A stretch of DNA of 64,000 nt from positions 4,657,001 through 4,721,000 of the forward strand of contig NZ_CP108568.1 of NCBI RefSeq assembly GCF_036010485.1. Direction: 5' to 3'. Shown here in pieces: positions 34,706 to 43,890 of this stretch. The notes beneath the pieces are model-generated. The model worked only from the letters and a program-made list of their open reading frames with translations. It was not told where the DNA came from and ran no database searches. This DNA is from Streptomyces sp. NBC_01198 (GTDB taxonomy: Bacteria > Actinomycetota > Actinomycetes > Streptomycetales > Streptomycetaceae). A program made the position numbers and the translations under genes. How positions within the stretch are numbered: the stretch's first letter is position 1; each line of letters opens with the position of its first letter.

Positions 34706-35497
34706 TCACAGGTCCCGCGGGTCGACCTCGCGGGCGAGCTTGTACCCGGCCTCGAAACGGCTGCCTGCGTCCAGCCGTTCCATCAGCGCCGTCATCACCG
34801 CCTGCACGTCCGGGGTGGTGATGCCGAGCCTCCTGGCGATCCTGTCATCGCTGTAGCCGTTGGTCATCAGCCGTATCACCGCCTTCTCCCGGGTGCCGAG
34901 TTGGGCGTGGTGCGGCCCGGCGGACGTACGCGACAGCGGGGTGGCCCGCTGCCAGTACGACTCGTAGATCGCCACGAAGGACGCGGCCAGCAGCGGCTCC
35001 CTGATCCGTACCAGTGGAGCCGGGCCCCCCGCACCCGGCTCCACCGCCCCCTCGGCGGTCAGGCACGCCGTCTGCCGGTCGCAGACCAGCAGGTCGTGCG
35101 GCACGTGGTCGAGGACGCGGACACTCACCCCGGCGTCCGACACCTGCCGCAGATGCGCGGCATACCGCGGCACCGCGAGCAGCGCCCGCGGATACACCGC
35201 CCTGACCCGCACCCCGCGCCTGGCCATCGCGGCGTCCAGCGCGAGCGCCACCTCCAGCCCGGCCGCCCCCGTCCACCCTCCCCCCTGCCGCAGGGCGTCC
35301 GCCGACTCCCTTACGCCGCCGGTCAGTTCGCGCAGCACCTGCTCGTGCTGCTGCGGCAGCGGATACTCCTCCACCACCACCCGGGGCGCCCGGTCCGGCC
35401 CCCCGGCCACCACCGCCCCCGTCTCGAACACCGCACCGGGCACCCGGCAGAACCACCCCGCGCCCGCCATCCTCCCGGCCCTCGCATCTGGCTGCAC
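34706..35497 (-). CDS. LuxR-type HTH regulator with N-terminal PLD/TrmB-like domain
   Basis: This 263-aa protein has a C-terminal LuxR/GerE helix-turn-helix (about 190-255, with LGTREKAVIRLMTNGYSDDRIARRLGIT). The N-terminal part (about 60-175) has the form VRVRAVYPRALLAVPRYAAHL, seen in Streptomyces TrmB/PLD-like sensors without catalytic residues. GTG at 35497 is preferred because GAGGAGG lies 8 nt upstream; an in-frame GTG at 35530 is possible. It precedes the MmyB-like regulator gene by 95 bp on the same strand. Confidence 0.8.
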   Translation of the reverse strand: MQPDARAGRMAGAGWFCRVPGAVFETGAVVAGGPDRAPRVVVEEYPLPQQHEQVLRELTGGVRESADALRQGGGWTGAAGLEVALALDAAMARRGVRVRAVYPRALLAVPRYAAHLRQVSDAGVSVRVLDHVPHDLLVCDRQTACLTAEGAVEPGAGGPAPLVRIREPLLAASFVAIYESYWQRATPLSRTSAGPHHAQLGTREKAVIRLMTNGYSDDRIARRLGITTPDVQAVMTALMERLDAGSRFEAGYKLAREVDPRDL

Positions 35498-35965
35498 TGC
35501 CCGGTCCTCCTCGCTCGCATCCGCGTCCACCAGGCGGCCGGCCGCACACCGCCCGGGCGCGTACGAGCTCCCGGTGCGGTGCTGTCGACCCGTCAGATAC
35601 AGAGTGTTACAGGGGTGTCACGCGTTTTCCAGGGCGAATCCGTCGAGGAAATCAACCGGCGTAAACCATGGAATTGCGGACACTGCGCTGGTCGCCCGCA
35701 CGGCTCCCACGAGCCGGAACGTCCAGTGGCATATGCCAATTTCCCTCCCATGGCTTCGATGAGCCCGGCACGCCACTCCTGCGCCGGTTCTCCACCGACC
35801 GTCGTCCCGATATTCCGTCTCCCGGACGATCAACCCTCCCCGCACCGTCCAGAACGAAGCGGCCCGAAAGACCCCCGACACCTCATGCGGCACCTCGACC
35901 TCGGAGACGACCTGCTCCCCGTCCCCACCTCCTCTGACACCCCCGGGACGCCCGGCCCCGGGCGC
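35498..35965. other. 470-bp intergenic region without a convincing gene
   Basis: It holds the likely promoter of the LuxR-type gene (AT-richer stretch 35590-35680) and the 3' flank of the DUF397 gene. ORFs here lack codon bias. I saw no repeats or hairpins of note. Confidence 0.45.
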
Positions 35966-36175
35966 TCAGCTCCGTCCGAACTCCCCGTCGCCCCGTCCTA
36001 CCTCCCGGAGGAACGCGTCCCACTCGCCGGCAGAGAAGGCGAGGACGGTCCCGCCGGGATCCTTGGAGTCCCGAACCCGTATGGGCTCGGAAGCATGCGA
36101 CACCTCGACGCAGTTGCCGCCGGAGCCGTTGCTGTAGCTGCTCTTGAGCCATTCGTCTCGTGTGCGGTCGGTCAT
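35966..36175 (-). CDS. DUF397 domain protein
   Basis: This 69-aa protein consists of one DUF397 domain: WLKSSYSNGSGGNCVEVSH, IRVRDSKDPGG, LAFSAGEWDAFL. Its ATG overlaps the stop of the upstream DUF5753 regulator gene (ATGA). This is the classic streptomycete pair in which a Scr1-type HTH protein and a BldB-like DUF397 partner form an antitoxin-like or developmental switch. No enzymatic role is expected. Confidence 0.92.
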   Translation of the reverse strand: MTDRTRDEWLKSSYSNGSGGNCVEVSHASEPIRVRDSKDPGGTVLAFSAGEWDAFLREVGRGDGEFGRS

Positions 36176-37020
36176 GAAGCAAGTCCTCGGATCGTGGCTT
36201 TGATCAGGTCAATGGATCGCTGCGGGCTCAGCGAGAGGGCCCGCAGGTTGTCGAAGGCCTTCGTGTACTGCGCGATGTCATGCGGACGTTCAAGGTAGAC
36301 GGCGTCCGTCAGGCCGTCGCGGTAGACCACATCTGGATCCTCCTGCTCGGGGAAGCCCAGAACGGTGAAGGAGCCGGTGGCCGGATAGCTTCCTGCGTCA
36401 AAGGGCAGGACCTGCACAGTGACGTTGGCCAAACCGCCTGATTCCAGTATGCGTTCGAGCTGGCCGCGCATCACCTGACGGTCGCCGATGGTGTGGCGAA
36501 GAACGCTCTCGTGCACCACTGCCCACAAATCCAGCGGCCGCGGGCCGGTGAGCAGCGCTTGCCGCTCCATCCGTACGGCGATGACACGCTGCGTTTCCTC
36601 GTCGCTCAGGCTGGCCGTTGCTCGATGCAGTTCCCTCGCGTAGTCGGCGGTCTGGAGCAGGCCGGGTACGAACTCGCTCTCGTATGTGCGCAGGCCGGAA
36701 GCTGCTTGTTCAAGTCCGACGTAGACCGAGAACCACGCCGGGACGGCGTCACCGTGGGCATGCCACCAACCTCGCGTCTTCGAGTCCTTGGCCAGCCCCA
36801 TCAGCAGCAGCCGCAGTTCGTCAGCGGCTCCATAATGCCTGCACAGCGCGTCAACATCCGAGGGCTGCACGCGCCCCTGGCCGGTCTCCATACGGTTGAC
36901 CTTCGACCCGCTCCAGTCCAGCGCCTCCCCGACCTGCGCACACGTGAGCTTGCTGTCCTCGCGGAGCTTCTTGAGCTCGATCGCCAGCCGACGGCGACGA
37001 GCAGTGGGTGAACCGGCCAC
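36172..37020 (-). CDS. XRE-family regulator with DUF5753 (Scr1-type)
   Basis: This 282-aa protein has an N-terminal helix-turn-helix (about 12-68, LTCAQVGEALDWSGSKVNRMETGQG) and a C-terminal DUF5753 domain (about 95-275, with EFVPGLLQTADYARE, RQALLT, LPFDAGSYPATGSFTVLGFP). It is coupled by ATGA to the DUF397 gene. A GGCAGG-like site precedes the GTG. The promoter region is divergent with the small gene at 37228. Confidence 0.92.
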   Translation of the reverse strand: MAGSPTARRRRLAIELKKLREDSKLTCAQVGEALDWSGSKVNRMETGQGRVQPSDVDALCRHYGAADELRLLLMGLAKDSKTRGWWHAHGDAVPAWFSVYVGLEQAASGLRTYESEFVPGLLQTADYARELHRATASLSDEETQRVIAVRMERQALLTGPRPLDLWAVVHESVLRHTIGDRQVMRGQLERILESGGLANVTVQVLPFDAGSYPATGSFTVLGFPEQEDPDVVYRDGLTDAVYLERPHDIAQYTKAFDNLRALSLSPQRSIDLIKATIRGLAS

Positions 37021-37227
37021 TTCTGCCTGCCTTTCGGGTGTTGCGGTGGATCAGTCCCCCGAGATCCGTGCGACGGCAGCAAGCCGAGCCCTACCAAGCC
37101 GCAACCGCTCAGTGCAAATTCTTCCGTGCATATTGCATGACGGGATGTCAGCTGTCATCCTCAGTGCTCCGGTCACGACACGTGCCGACGTGACCGCAGT
37201 GCGTACTGAACGTGAAGGACTGACCTC

Positions 37228-37641
37228 ATGCCTGTCCCGGCCCGCGGTCGTGGACTCGCCCTTGTCGCCGCCGGCTCGGGCGGCTGGGTGGCCACCCCTA
37301 CCCTCAGCGGTAAGGCGGTCTGCTGCGAGTTCGCTGTGAGAACCGATGACCACCTGCGGCGCTTCGGCCACCGTGTCGCCCGCGCCTCGGAGCTCATCGA
37401 GAGCTACGGCTTCAGCCCGCAGGTCCCCCTGGCCCACAGCCCCACCGGCCATGCGGTGCCGGATGCGGTAGCCGTCACCCTGATCACCGACCTGCTGCAC
37501 TGGCTCGCCGCGAACGGCCGCGACCCGGACACCGTCCTGGACCAAGCCCAGACCCACTTCGAGGCAGAGACTGACGCCCTCCATAGCGACGTGCCGAGCG
37601 TAATGGTCTCCTCACTCGCTGATTCCGTTGGCGCGCGGTAA
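37228..37641 (+). CDS. Small protein of unknown function beside the Scr1/DUF397 pair
   Basis: This 137-aa protein has no recognised domain. Its middle part has alternating hydrophobic and charged segments (FAVRTDDHLRRFGHRVARASELIESYG; DAVAVTLITDLLHWLAANG), suggesting a small alpha/beta or helical fold. It has no signal peptide. AAGGA precedes the ATG. Its TAA overlaps the next start (TAATG), so the pair is co-translated. Confidence 0.6.
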   Translation: MPVPARGRGLALVAAGSGGWVATPTLSGKAVCCEFAVRTDDHLRRFGHRVARASELIESYGFSPQVPLAHSPTGHAVPDAVAVTLITDLLHWLAANGRDPDTVLDQAQTHFEAETDALHSDVPSVMVSSLADSVGAR

Positions 37642-37997
37642 TGGTGTCCGAGGCGCAGATCCTTGCCATTCGCGTCGAATGCGGCGACGCCGTCGAGACC
37701 CTCTCCGGCTGGACCGACTCGTCGTGCCTGGATCATCTACTTGTCGCAGCCCGGTCGTTCGGCGTCTTGCTGGACGTGGATGTCTTCCAACTCCTGGATG
37801 AGGACGAACGTGACATCGTCCTCGTGTCCGTTGAGCTCCGCCCGGGCGTGTTCGCTCACGCGCCTCCTGCGAAGTGGGATGAGATCCGCCCCGCGTCGGA
37901 CGTGCTGGGCGTGCGGGCCGTCCGGCATGTCCTGGGACGGCTTCGCGACATCGCCGGCCGGGTCCGGGCGGACCACGGTGAACGGCGCCGGGCGTGA
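37641..37997 (+). CDS. Small acidic protein of unknown function, coupled to the preceding gene
   Basis: This 118-aa protein starts within TAATG shared with the upstream stop. It is rich in Val/Asp/Glu (LLDVDVFQLLDEDERDIVLVSVELRPG) and ends in a helical Arg-rich segment. No known domain was recognised. It converges with the helicase gene, whose stop is 5 bp away. Confidence 0.6.
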   Translation: MVSEAQILAIRVECGDAVETLSGWTDSSCLDHLLVAARSFGVLLDVDVFQLLDEDERDIVLVSVELRPGVFAHAPPAKWDEIRPASDVLGVRAVRHVLGRLRDIAGRVRADHGERRRA

Positions 37998-38002
37998 GGT
38001 GT

Positions 38003-41000
38003 TCAGCCCGCCGCGATGGCGGAGTAGGTCCAGACGTCGGCCGGCAGGCGGTGGCGGAGGTCCCAGACGATGCCCATCGGCTTGCTGCCGCGGTGGTCGA
38101 CGAAGCGGGCGGGGCCGAGCAGCATCCAGGGCTGGGGGCCGCCGATGTCGGTGCGCTTGAAGCGCCGGACGAACAGCAGGACGTGGGTGCCCCGCTCGGC
38201 GTGGGTGCGGTAGCGCAGGCCGGTCGGCGAGGTGTCGGAGGTCCGGCCCTGGCTCTCCCAGTGGAATCGGGTCTCGCTCATCGCGTAGTCGCGATAGCGG
38301 GTCTGCGGGGAGAAGTCCTTCGCGTCCTTCTCCAGCGTGACGAACAGCGCGTCGGTCGCGATGTCCGGGCACCACCGGGCGCCCTCCTGGAACGTGACGG
38401 GTGTGTAGCCGCCGAGCGCCGTCTGGCCGAGGGCGGTCAGGATCTCCTCGCGGTTGTAGGAGCCGTGCACGGTCAGCGGAAGTCCGGCATGGTCGCCGAG
38501 CAGCGGGACGGGGACGTGCTCGGTGCGCGCGAGGTTGTACGCGAGGATCTGCCGCACCTCGTCGCGGAAGGCGTCCTGCACCGCCAACGACCCCAAGGCC
38601 GCGGCATATCCGGGGAAGCCGCCGCCGCTCGGCCAGAGCGTGAAGACCAGCATGCGGGCGTAGGCCTGGAGTTGCGGGTCGAGGGTGTCGTAGTCCGCGG
38701 CGTCGTCGGCGAGCAGGACGGAATAGGCGTGGATCCGTACCGGGTCGTCGACGTGGTGGAAGGCGGGTGTCCGCCGCAGGAGTCCGTCCTCCCCGGCCGG
38801 TGCGTTCTCCGGGAGCAGACGTGCGCGCCGCAGCAGCGCGGTCCAGGAGTTGCCGCCACGGTAGAGCTGCTTGAGGTCGCGGCCGCTCTCGGCAAGGTAG
38901 TCGGCGAGGGCCGGCCGGGCGTAGAAGGCGATCTCCCGTGCCAGTTGCGGGGCGTTGATGCTGATCCGGTCGCGGATGTTCTTGAGGACGCGCTCCTTGG
39001 CCTTGCGCTCCAGGATGATCTGGCACCCGGACGGCAGGTGCGGGAAGTCCTGCTCGACGCCTGCGACCAGCCGATTCCTGCGCAGGTCGGTCAGGGCGCC
39101 GAACTGCTCCTCGAAGCGGAAGTCGGCCCGGTGCTGGCCGATGAAGTCCAGCACCGTGAGCACCGCTTTGCTCTCGGTCCGGCGCAGCCCGCGGCCCAGC
39201 TGCTGGAGGAAGACCGTGGCGCTGGACGTCGGACGCAGCAGGAGCAGGGTGTCGACGTCGGGGATGTCCACCCCCTCGTTGAGCAGGTCGACGGAGAAGA
39301 TCACCTGGATCTCGCCGGCGGCCAGCCCCGCAAGTGCCGCGTGGCGCTCGGCCTTCGGCGTCTCGGCGGACAGCGCGACGGCCGCCAGATTCGCCTCCCG
39401 GAAGCAGGCGGCCATGTAGCGGGCGTGCTCGACGGAGACGCAGAAGCCGAGAGCCCGCATCGCGCCCGGGTCGGCGATCTTGTCCCGGACGGCGCGCAGG
39501 ACGAGCCGGGCGCGGGCGCTGTCGCCGGTGAAGAGGGCGGTCAGTTCCGCCCGGTCGTACCCCTGGGAGCTCCGCCGCCAGGTGACCCCGGTCAGGTCGG
39601 TGTTGTCGGTGATGCCGAAGTAGTGGAACGGGCTGAGCAGGTCGTTCTCCAGCGCCTCCCACAGGCGCAGTTCGGCGGCGATCCTGCCGTCGAAGAACTC
39701 GTCCTGGACGGTTGCGCCCTCGGTGCGTTCGGGCGTCGCGGTGAGGCCGAGGAGTTCGAGCGGTGCGAAGTGCTCGATGATGCGGCGGTAGGTCTTCGCC
39801 GTAGCGTGGTGGAACTCGTCGATCACGACGACGTCGAAGTGCCGCGGGTCGAGCCGCCGCAGCCGCTCGGCATTGAGCGACTGCACGCTGGCGAAGACAT
39901 GCGTCCAACTCGCCGGGATGTCACCGGAGTGCAGGGCCTCGCCGAGATTCGCGTCCCCGACCACATCCTGGTAGGTGCGCATCGACTGGTCCAGGATCTC
40001 CCGGCGGTGCGCCACGAACAGCAGCCGCAGGTCCCGCCCGAGCTTCCGGCGCAGCGCGCGGTAGTCCAGCGCTGCCATGACCGTCTTCCCGGTACCGGTC
40101 GCCGCGACGAGCAGATTGCGGTGCCGGTCGTGCACCTCGCGCTCGACCTCCAGGCGTTCCAGCATGTCCCGCTGGTACGGATAGGGCCGCACCTCAAGAC
40201 CGGAGAGTCTCAGCGTGGACCGGCCGCCCGCCGTACCGCCGCCGGCCGCCGAGAGCGCCCGGGAGAGGCGGTCACCGTCGCGTGCCGGGTCGTACGACTC
40301 GAAGGCCGGTTCGCTCCAGTACGAGTCGAAGGTCGCCTCGAACTTCCGCATCACCGCGGGGGTGGCCACCGACGACAGGCGTACGTTCCACTCGAGACCG
40401 TCCAGGAGCGCCGCCTTGGACAGGTTCGAACTGCCCACGTACGCGGTGTCGTAGCCGGTCCTGCGGCGGAAGAGCCACGCCTTCGCGTGCAGGCGGGTCG
40501 AGCGCGTCTCGTAGTTGACCTTCACCTCGGCGCCGAAGTCCCGCACCAGGCGGTCGAGGGCCCGGCGCTCGGTGGCGCCGATATACGTCGTGGTGATGAC
40601 CCTGATCCTGGCGCCGCGCTCGCGCGCGGCCTTGAGCGGCCGTTCCAGCACCCGCAGGCCGTGCCACTTCACGAACGCGCACAGCAGGTCGATGCTGTCG
40701 GCGGTGGCCAGCTCGGCACGCAACTCGGAGCCGAGATTGGGGTCTTCCGGGGCGTTGGTGATCAAGGCGGTCTCGGACAGCGGTGTCGCCGGCCGGTGGA
40801 TCTCGTACACGCCGGGTGCCTTCTGCTCCGCGACGGCCATCAGCCGGCGCGGACCCTCCACCACGGCGCTGATCCACTCCTCGGCGCCGCGTACCGTCCC
40901 GACCGACGCCAGGATCCGGTTGGCTGCGGCCACTTGCTCGTCCGGCGGCAGGCCCTGCAGCACGCGGTGCACGGTCTCGCCGACATGTCGCGCGAGGACG

Positions 41001-41161
41001 TGCGGCGAGGACTCCGTACCCACCAGCTCGTCGATCGCCAGCAGCCCCGCGGCGTCGAGTTCCCGGATCCGCTCGGCCAGCCGGCGGGTGATCAGCTCCT
41101 CGTAGATCCCGGTCACCGGCTCGCCGGTCCCCAACCCGACGCCACCCACGATGTCCGCCAT
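38003..41161 (-). CDS. PLD-like nuclease / SF2 helicase / DUF3427 protein
   Basis: This 1052-aa multidomain protein has an N-terminal helical region (1-140) and a phospholipase-D-like domain (about 145-285) with an HAK motif at 225-227 and YVGSSNLSK. A DEAD/DEAH helicase core (about 320-690) shows Walker A AATGTGKT at 353-360, DEFHH at 448-452, LTATPERT, and motif VI QQLGRGLRR. A C-terminal DUF3427 domain (about 740-1052) follows. ATG at 41161 has GGGGGGAC upstream. Such fusions probably process DNA and occur sporadically in bacteria; a role in defence against phage or plasmids is plausible but not established by sequence. Confidence 0.87.
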   Translation of the reverse strand: MADIVGGVGLGTGEPVTGIYEELITRRLAERIRELDAAGLLAIDELVGTESSPHVLARHVGETVHRVLQGLPPDEQVAAANRILASVGTVRGAEEWISAVVEGPRRLMAVAEQKAPGVYEIHRPATPLSETALITNAPEDPNLGSELRAELATADSIDLLCAFVKWHGLRVLERPLKAARERGARIRVITTTYIGATERRALDRLVRDFGAEVKVNYETRSTRLHAKAWLFRRRTGYDTAYVGSSNLSKAALLDGLEWNVRLSSVATPAVMRKFEATFDSYWSEPAFESYDPARDGDRLSRALSAAGGGTAGGRSTLRLSGLEVRPYPYQRDMLERLEVEREVHDRHRNLLVAATGTGKTVMAALDYRALRRKLGRDLRLLFVAHRREILDQSMRTYQDVVGDANLGEALHSGDIPASWTHVFASVQSLNAERLRRLDPRHFDVVVIDEFHHATAKTYRRIIEHFAPLELLGLTATPERTEGATVQDEFFDGRIAAELRLWEALENDLLSPFHYFGITDNTDLTGVTWRRSSQGYDRAELTALFTGDSARARLVLRAVRDKIADPGAMRALGFCVSVEHARYMAACFREANLAAVALSAETPKAERHAALAGLAAGEIQVIFSVDLLNEGVDIPDVDTLLLLRPTSSATVFLQQLGRGLRRTESKAVLTVLDFIGQHRADFRFEEQFGALTDLRRNRLVAGVEQDFPHLPSGCQIILERKAKERVLKNIRDRISINAPQLAREIAFYARPALADYLAESGRDLKQLYRGGNSWTALLRRARLLPENAPAGEDGLLRRTPAFHHVDDPVRIHAYSVLLADDAADYDTLDPQLQAYARMLVFTLWPSGGGFPGYAAALGSLAVQDAFRDEVRQILAYNLARTEHVPVPLLGDHAGLPLTVHGSYNREEILTALGQTALGGYTPVTFQEGARWCPDIATDALFVTLEKDAKDFSPQTRYRDYAMSETRFHWESQGRTSDTSPTGLRYRTHAERGTHVLLFVRRFKRTDIGGPQPWMLLGPARFVDHRGSKPMGIVWDLRHRLPADVWTYSAIAAG

Positions 41162-41261
41162 CGAAACGTCCCCCCTGTGCCGCCAAGATCCCGCCCCCAT
41201 ATGTAACAGCAGGGGCTGACACCCGGGACACCACGTCAGGCGGTCGGCGGATCCGGGGGGC

Positions 41262-42701
41262 CTAGCGCTGCTTCGGACCGGGTGGCCCGTACGCGGGTGG
41301 CGCGTACGCGGACGGTGCGTAGGTAGAGGGCCCGAACGCCTGGGGGACGCACGTGGTTGGTGGGTGCGTCGGGGGTGTGGGGGAGTGCTGGTGCCAGTAC
41401 GGGTACGGGCGGGGGCCCGGGACGGGTGGGGGCCAGGGGAGGGGGGCGGAGTGGAGGAGGGCGGGCTGCGCCAGGGGGCGGTCGCGCCAGAGGTGGTGCA
41501 GCAGTTCGGACTCGCGGGCCGCGAAGTCGGGTGGTGCCAGGCCCCGGGTGGCGGCGGCGCGCAGGAAGGCGAGGTGGGTGGCGTAACCGGCGTAGTCGCG
41601 TACGGCGCGGGCACCGGCGTCGCCGTGGTGGCGGCGGGCCGCGTCGCGGGCGTCACCGCGGATCCGCATGGAGCCCAGGGCGACCGGCTCGCGCGGGTGC
41701 AGCCAGCCGGCGGTGGCGTAGACGGCCAGGTGGGTGCGGATGGTGCGCAGTTCGCCCGCGCGGGCCCAGAAGGCGAGCCAGACGACCAGGCCGAAGACCG
41801 GGATCATCACGGCCACGTAGACGGCGAAGAAGCCCACCGGGGACAGCTGCGAGGAGCCGTTCCAGGAGCCGTGCAGCACCATCGCGAGCAGCCAGCCGCC
41901 GATCGGCGCGAGCCAGCGCCAGGGGCGGCCGGGGCGGGTGGTGGCGGCGATCGCGAACCCGATGCCGGTCATGGATGTGAAGAGCGGGTGCGCGAAGGGC
42001 GTCATGAGCACCCGGACGAAGAAGGTCGCCGCGGTGGTGGAGTCCAGGACGCCGGCGCCCACCGCCTTGTCCTCGCCGAAGGCCGAGCCGAGGTAGAGGA
42101 CGTTCTCGGTGAAGGCGAAGCCGGTGGCGACCAGGCCACTGAGCACGATGCCGTCGAGCAGTGACTCGATGTGGCGCCGCCGGAAGAGGAAGAGCAGCAG
42201 GATCGCGGTGCCCTTGGCGGTCTCCTCGACGAGCGGCGCGACGAAGATCGCACCCCACCGGTCAGACTGGGTCGGGCTCGCGGACAGCGTCGTGGCCAGG
42301 AGTTTGGCGCCGTACTCGTTGGCGAAGATCGCAACGAGGGTGGCGGCGCAGGCGCCCCACGAGAACGCGAACACGACGTTCTTCCACGGGCTCGGCGCGA
42401 CCCGGTCCAGCCACAGGAAGGCCCACAGCAGCAGCGGCACCGGCAGCACCGCCAGGGCCATGCCGACCAGGAACGGCTCGGTGCCTATGTGCTGCCGCAC
42501 CACCGCGAGGATGACGACCCCGCACACCGCGAGCGCGGTGAACAGCGCACCGGTGCGCACCGCCCGGCTCTCCCAGAACGGCCGTCGGGGGCCGTAGTGC
42601 CAGGAGGTGGAGGGCGCCGGTACGTACATCTGCTCGTCTGACCGCGGGCTGCCGGACGGCGAGCCGGGCTCGGGTGAGGACGAGTACGAGTACGTGGCCA
42701 C
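41262..42701 (-). CDS. PrsW-family intramembrane metalloprotease
   Basis: This 479-aa membrane protein has about eight hydrophobic helices (about 50-315) and the PrsW motif set: EETAKG in PLVEETAKGTAILL, FTENVLYL, AHPLFTSMTGIGF and LHGSWNGSS, which supply the Glu and His ligands. The C-terminal 160 residues are cytoplasmic and end in a Pro/Tyr/Ala-rich tail with PSAYAPPAYGPP repeats. Relatives cleave anti-sigma factors or act in membrane homeostasis. GTG at 42701 has a weak ribosome-binding site, and Met25 is an alternative. It lies downstream of trmB and lhgO on the same strand, 224 bp from trmB. Confidence 0.88.
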   Translation of the reverse strand: MATYSYSSSPEPGSPSGSPRSDEQMYVPAPSTSWHYGPRRPFWESRAVRTGALFTALAVCGVVILAVVRQHIGTEPFLVGMALAVLPVPLLLWAFLWLDRVAPSPWKNVVFAFSWGACAATLVAIFANEYGAKLLATTLSASPTQSDRWGAIFVAPLVEETAKGTAILLLFLFRRRHIESLLDGIVLSGLVATGFAFTENVLYLGSAFGEDKAVGAGVLDSTTAATFFVRVLMTPFAHPLFTSMTGIGFAIAATTRPGRPWRWLAPIGGWLLAMVLHGSWNGSSQLSPVGFFAVYVAVMIPVFGLVVWLAFWARAGELRTIRTHLAVYATAGWLHPREPVALGSMRIRGDARDAARRHHGDAGARAVRDYAGYATHLAFLRAAATRGLAPPDFAARESELLHHLWRDRPLAQPALLHSAPLPWPPPVPGPRPYPYWHQHSPTPPTHPPTTCVPQAFGPSTYAPSAYAPPAYGPPGPKQR

Positions 42702-42837
42702 CAGTCGACAGTACGGGGGGACTGCCCTGCTCCGCGAGGGTACGGGGGAGGTGGATACGTGTGCCGCCGCCTGCGCCGGGGAGCGTGCTCCGGGGCGCGG
42801 GCGGGGGGCGCTCAGGCCGGGCGGGGCGGCGCGGCGC

Positions 42838-42920
42838 TCGTACGGGAGTCGTACGGGAGGGGGGACGGGCGAGGGACGGGAGTCCTAAGGGAGGTCCTAC
42901 GGGAGTCGTACGGGCGGGCC
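42838..42920. repeat. Degenerate (TACGGGAGTCG)-type repeats
   Basis: The motif CGTACGGGAG or a close variant recurs about five times between the PrsW and trmB genes. No hairpin terminator is obvious. Confidence 0.5.
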
Positions 42921-42925
42921 GGGGG

Positions 42926-43846
42926 TCAGACCCGCGTGAAGAGCAGGTCGCGCACCACGTGCCCCTTGGCGAGGCCCTGCCGCTCGAACTTCGTCATCGG
43001 CCGGAAGTCCGGCCGCGGCGCGAAACCCTCCGCCGGGTGGATGTTGGCCAGATCCGGCGCCGCGCTCAGCACCTCCAGCATCTGCTCGGCGTACGGCTCC
43101 CAGTCCGTCGCGCAGTGCACGACCGCGCCGGGCCGCAGCAGCGGGGTGACCAGGGCGAGGAAGGACGGCTGGATCAGCCGGCGCTTGTGGTGCTTGGCCT
43201 TGGGCCAGGGGTCGGGGAAGTACACCCGCAGCCCGGACAGCGACGCTGGCGGCAGCATGTCGCGCAGCAGGACGATGGCGTCGCCGTTGGCCACCCTGAC
43301 GTTGGTCAGGCCCGCCCGGTCGGCCAGCGCCAGCAGATTGCCCTGGCCGGGGGTGTGGACGTCGACGGCGAGTATCCCGGTGCCCGGGTCGGCGGCGGCC
43401 ATCTGCGCGGTCGCGTCGCCCATGCCGAAGCCGATCTCCAGCACGACGGGCATGCCCGGGCGGCCCGGCCCTGCGCCCGCCCCGTCCGGTCCTGCGCCGG
43501 CCCCGTAGAGCGCGGGGAGGTCCAGCGGGCTGCCGTCCAGCTCGACGCCCCAGGTGTCCCAGTGCCGGTCGATCGCGGCGGCCTGCGCCTGCGTGATACG
43601 GCCGCGGCGGGCGTGGAAGGAGCGGATGCGGCGCTCACCGCGTGAACCGGCCGGGTCGGCGGCGGGCCCCTCGGGGAAGCGGGCGCCGGGCACGGCGGGG
43701 GCGGAGGCACCGGCGGCGGGCGCGGCGGGGGCGGGCGCCCCGGAGGGGGACGCCTCGGCGGCGGGCGCGGTGGATCGCGCGTCGGCTTTCGCGCCAGCGG
43801 ATGCATTGGCGGACGCGACGGTGGGGGCGAGGGGTGACGTGGACAC
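42926..43846 (-). CDS. trmB: tRNA (guanine-N7-)-methyltransferase TrmB
   Basis: This enzyme methylates G46 of tRNA with S-adenosylmethionine. It shows the SAM motif LEIGFGMGD, the acidic loop AVDVHTPGQGN, and the diagnostic YFPDPWPKAKHHKRRL segment, with TKFERQG near the C-terminus. The first ~75 residues are an Ala/Pro-rich extension before RSFHARRGRIT. GTG at 43846 is used here. A GTG at 43894 overlaps the stop of lhgO (GTGA) and would add 16 residues, so the start is uncertain. The gene is co-directional with lhgO. Confidence 0.92.
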   Translation of the reverse strand: MSTSPLAPTVASANASAGAKADARSTAPAAEASPSGAPAPAAPAAGASAPAVPGARFPEGPAADPAGSRGERRIRSFHARRGRITQAQAAAIDRHWDTWGVELDGSPLDLPALYGAGAGPDGAGAGPGRPGMPVVLEIGFGMGDATAQMAAADPGTGILAVDVHTPGQGNLLALADRAGLTNVRVANGDAIVLLRDMLPPASLSGLRVYFPDPWPKAKHHKRRLIQPSFLALVTPLLRPGAVVHCATDWEPYAEQMLEVLSAAPDLANIHPAEGFAPRPDFRPMTKFERQGLAKGHVVRDLLFTRV

Positions 43847-43890
43847 AGTGGCACCGATTCTACGGGAACGCTCCGGTGGCCCGCCGCAGG

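Noticed and set aside
37994-41206. A very long plus-strand frame (over 1000 codons) opposite the helicase gene
   Set aside because: It is the antisense of a clear helicase with motifs and a good ribosome-binding site. High-GC genes routinely leave open frames on the opposite strand.
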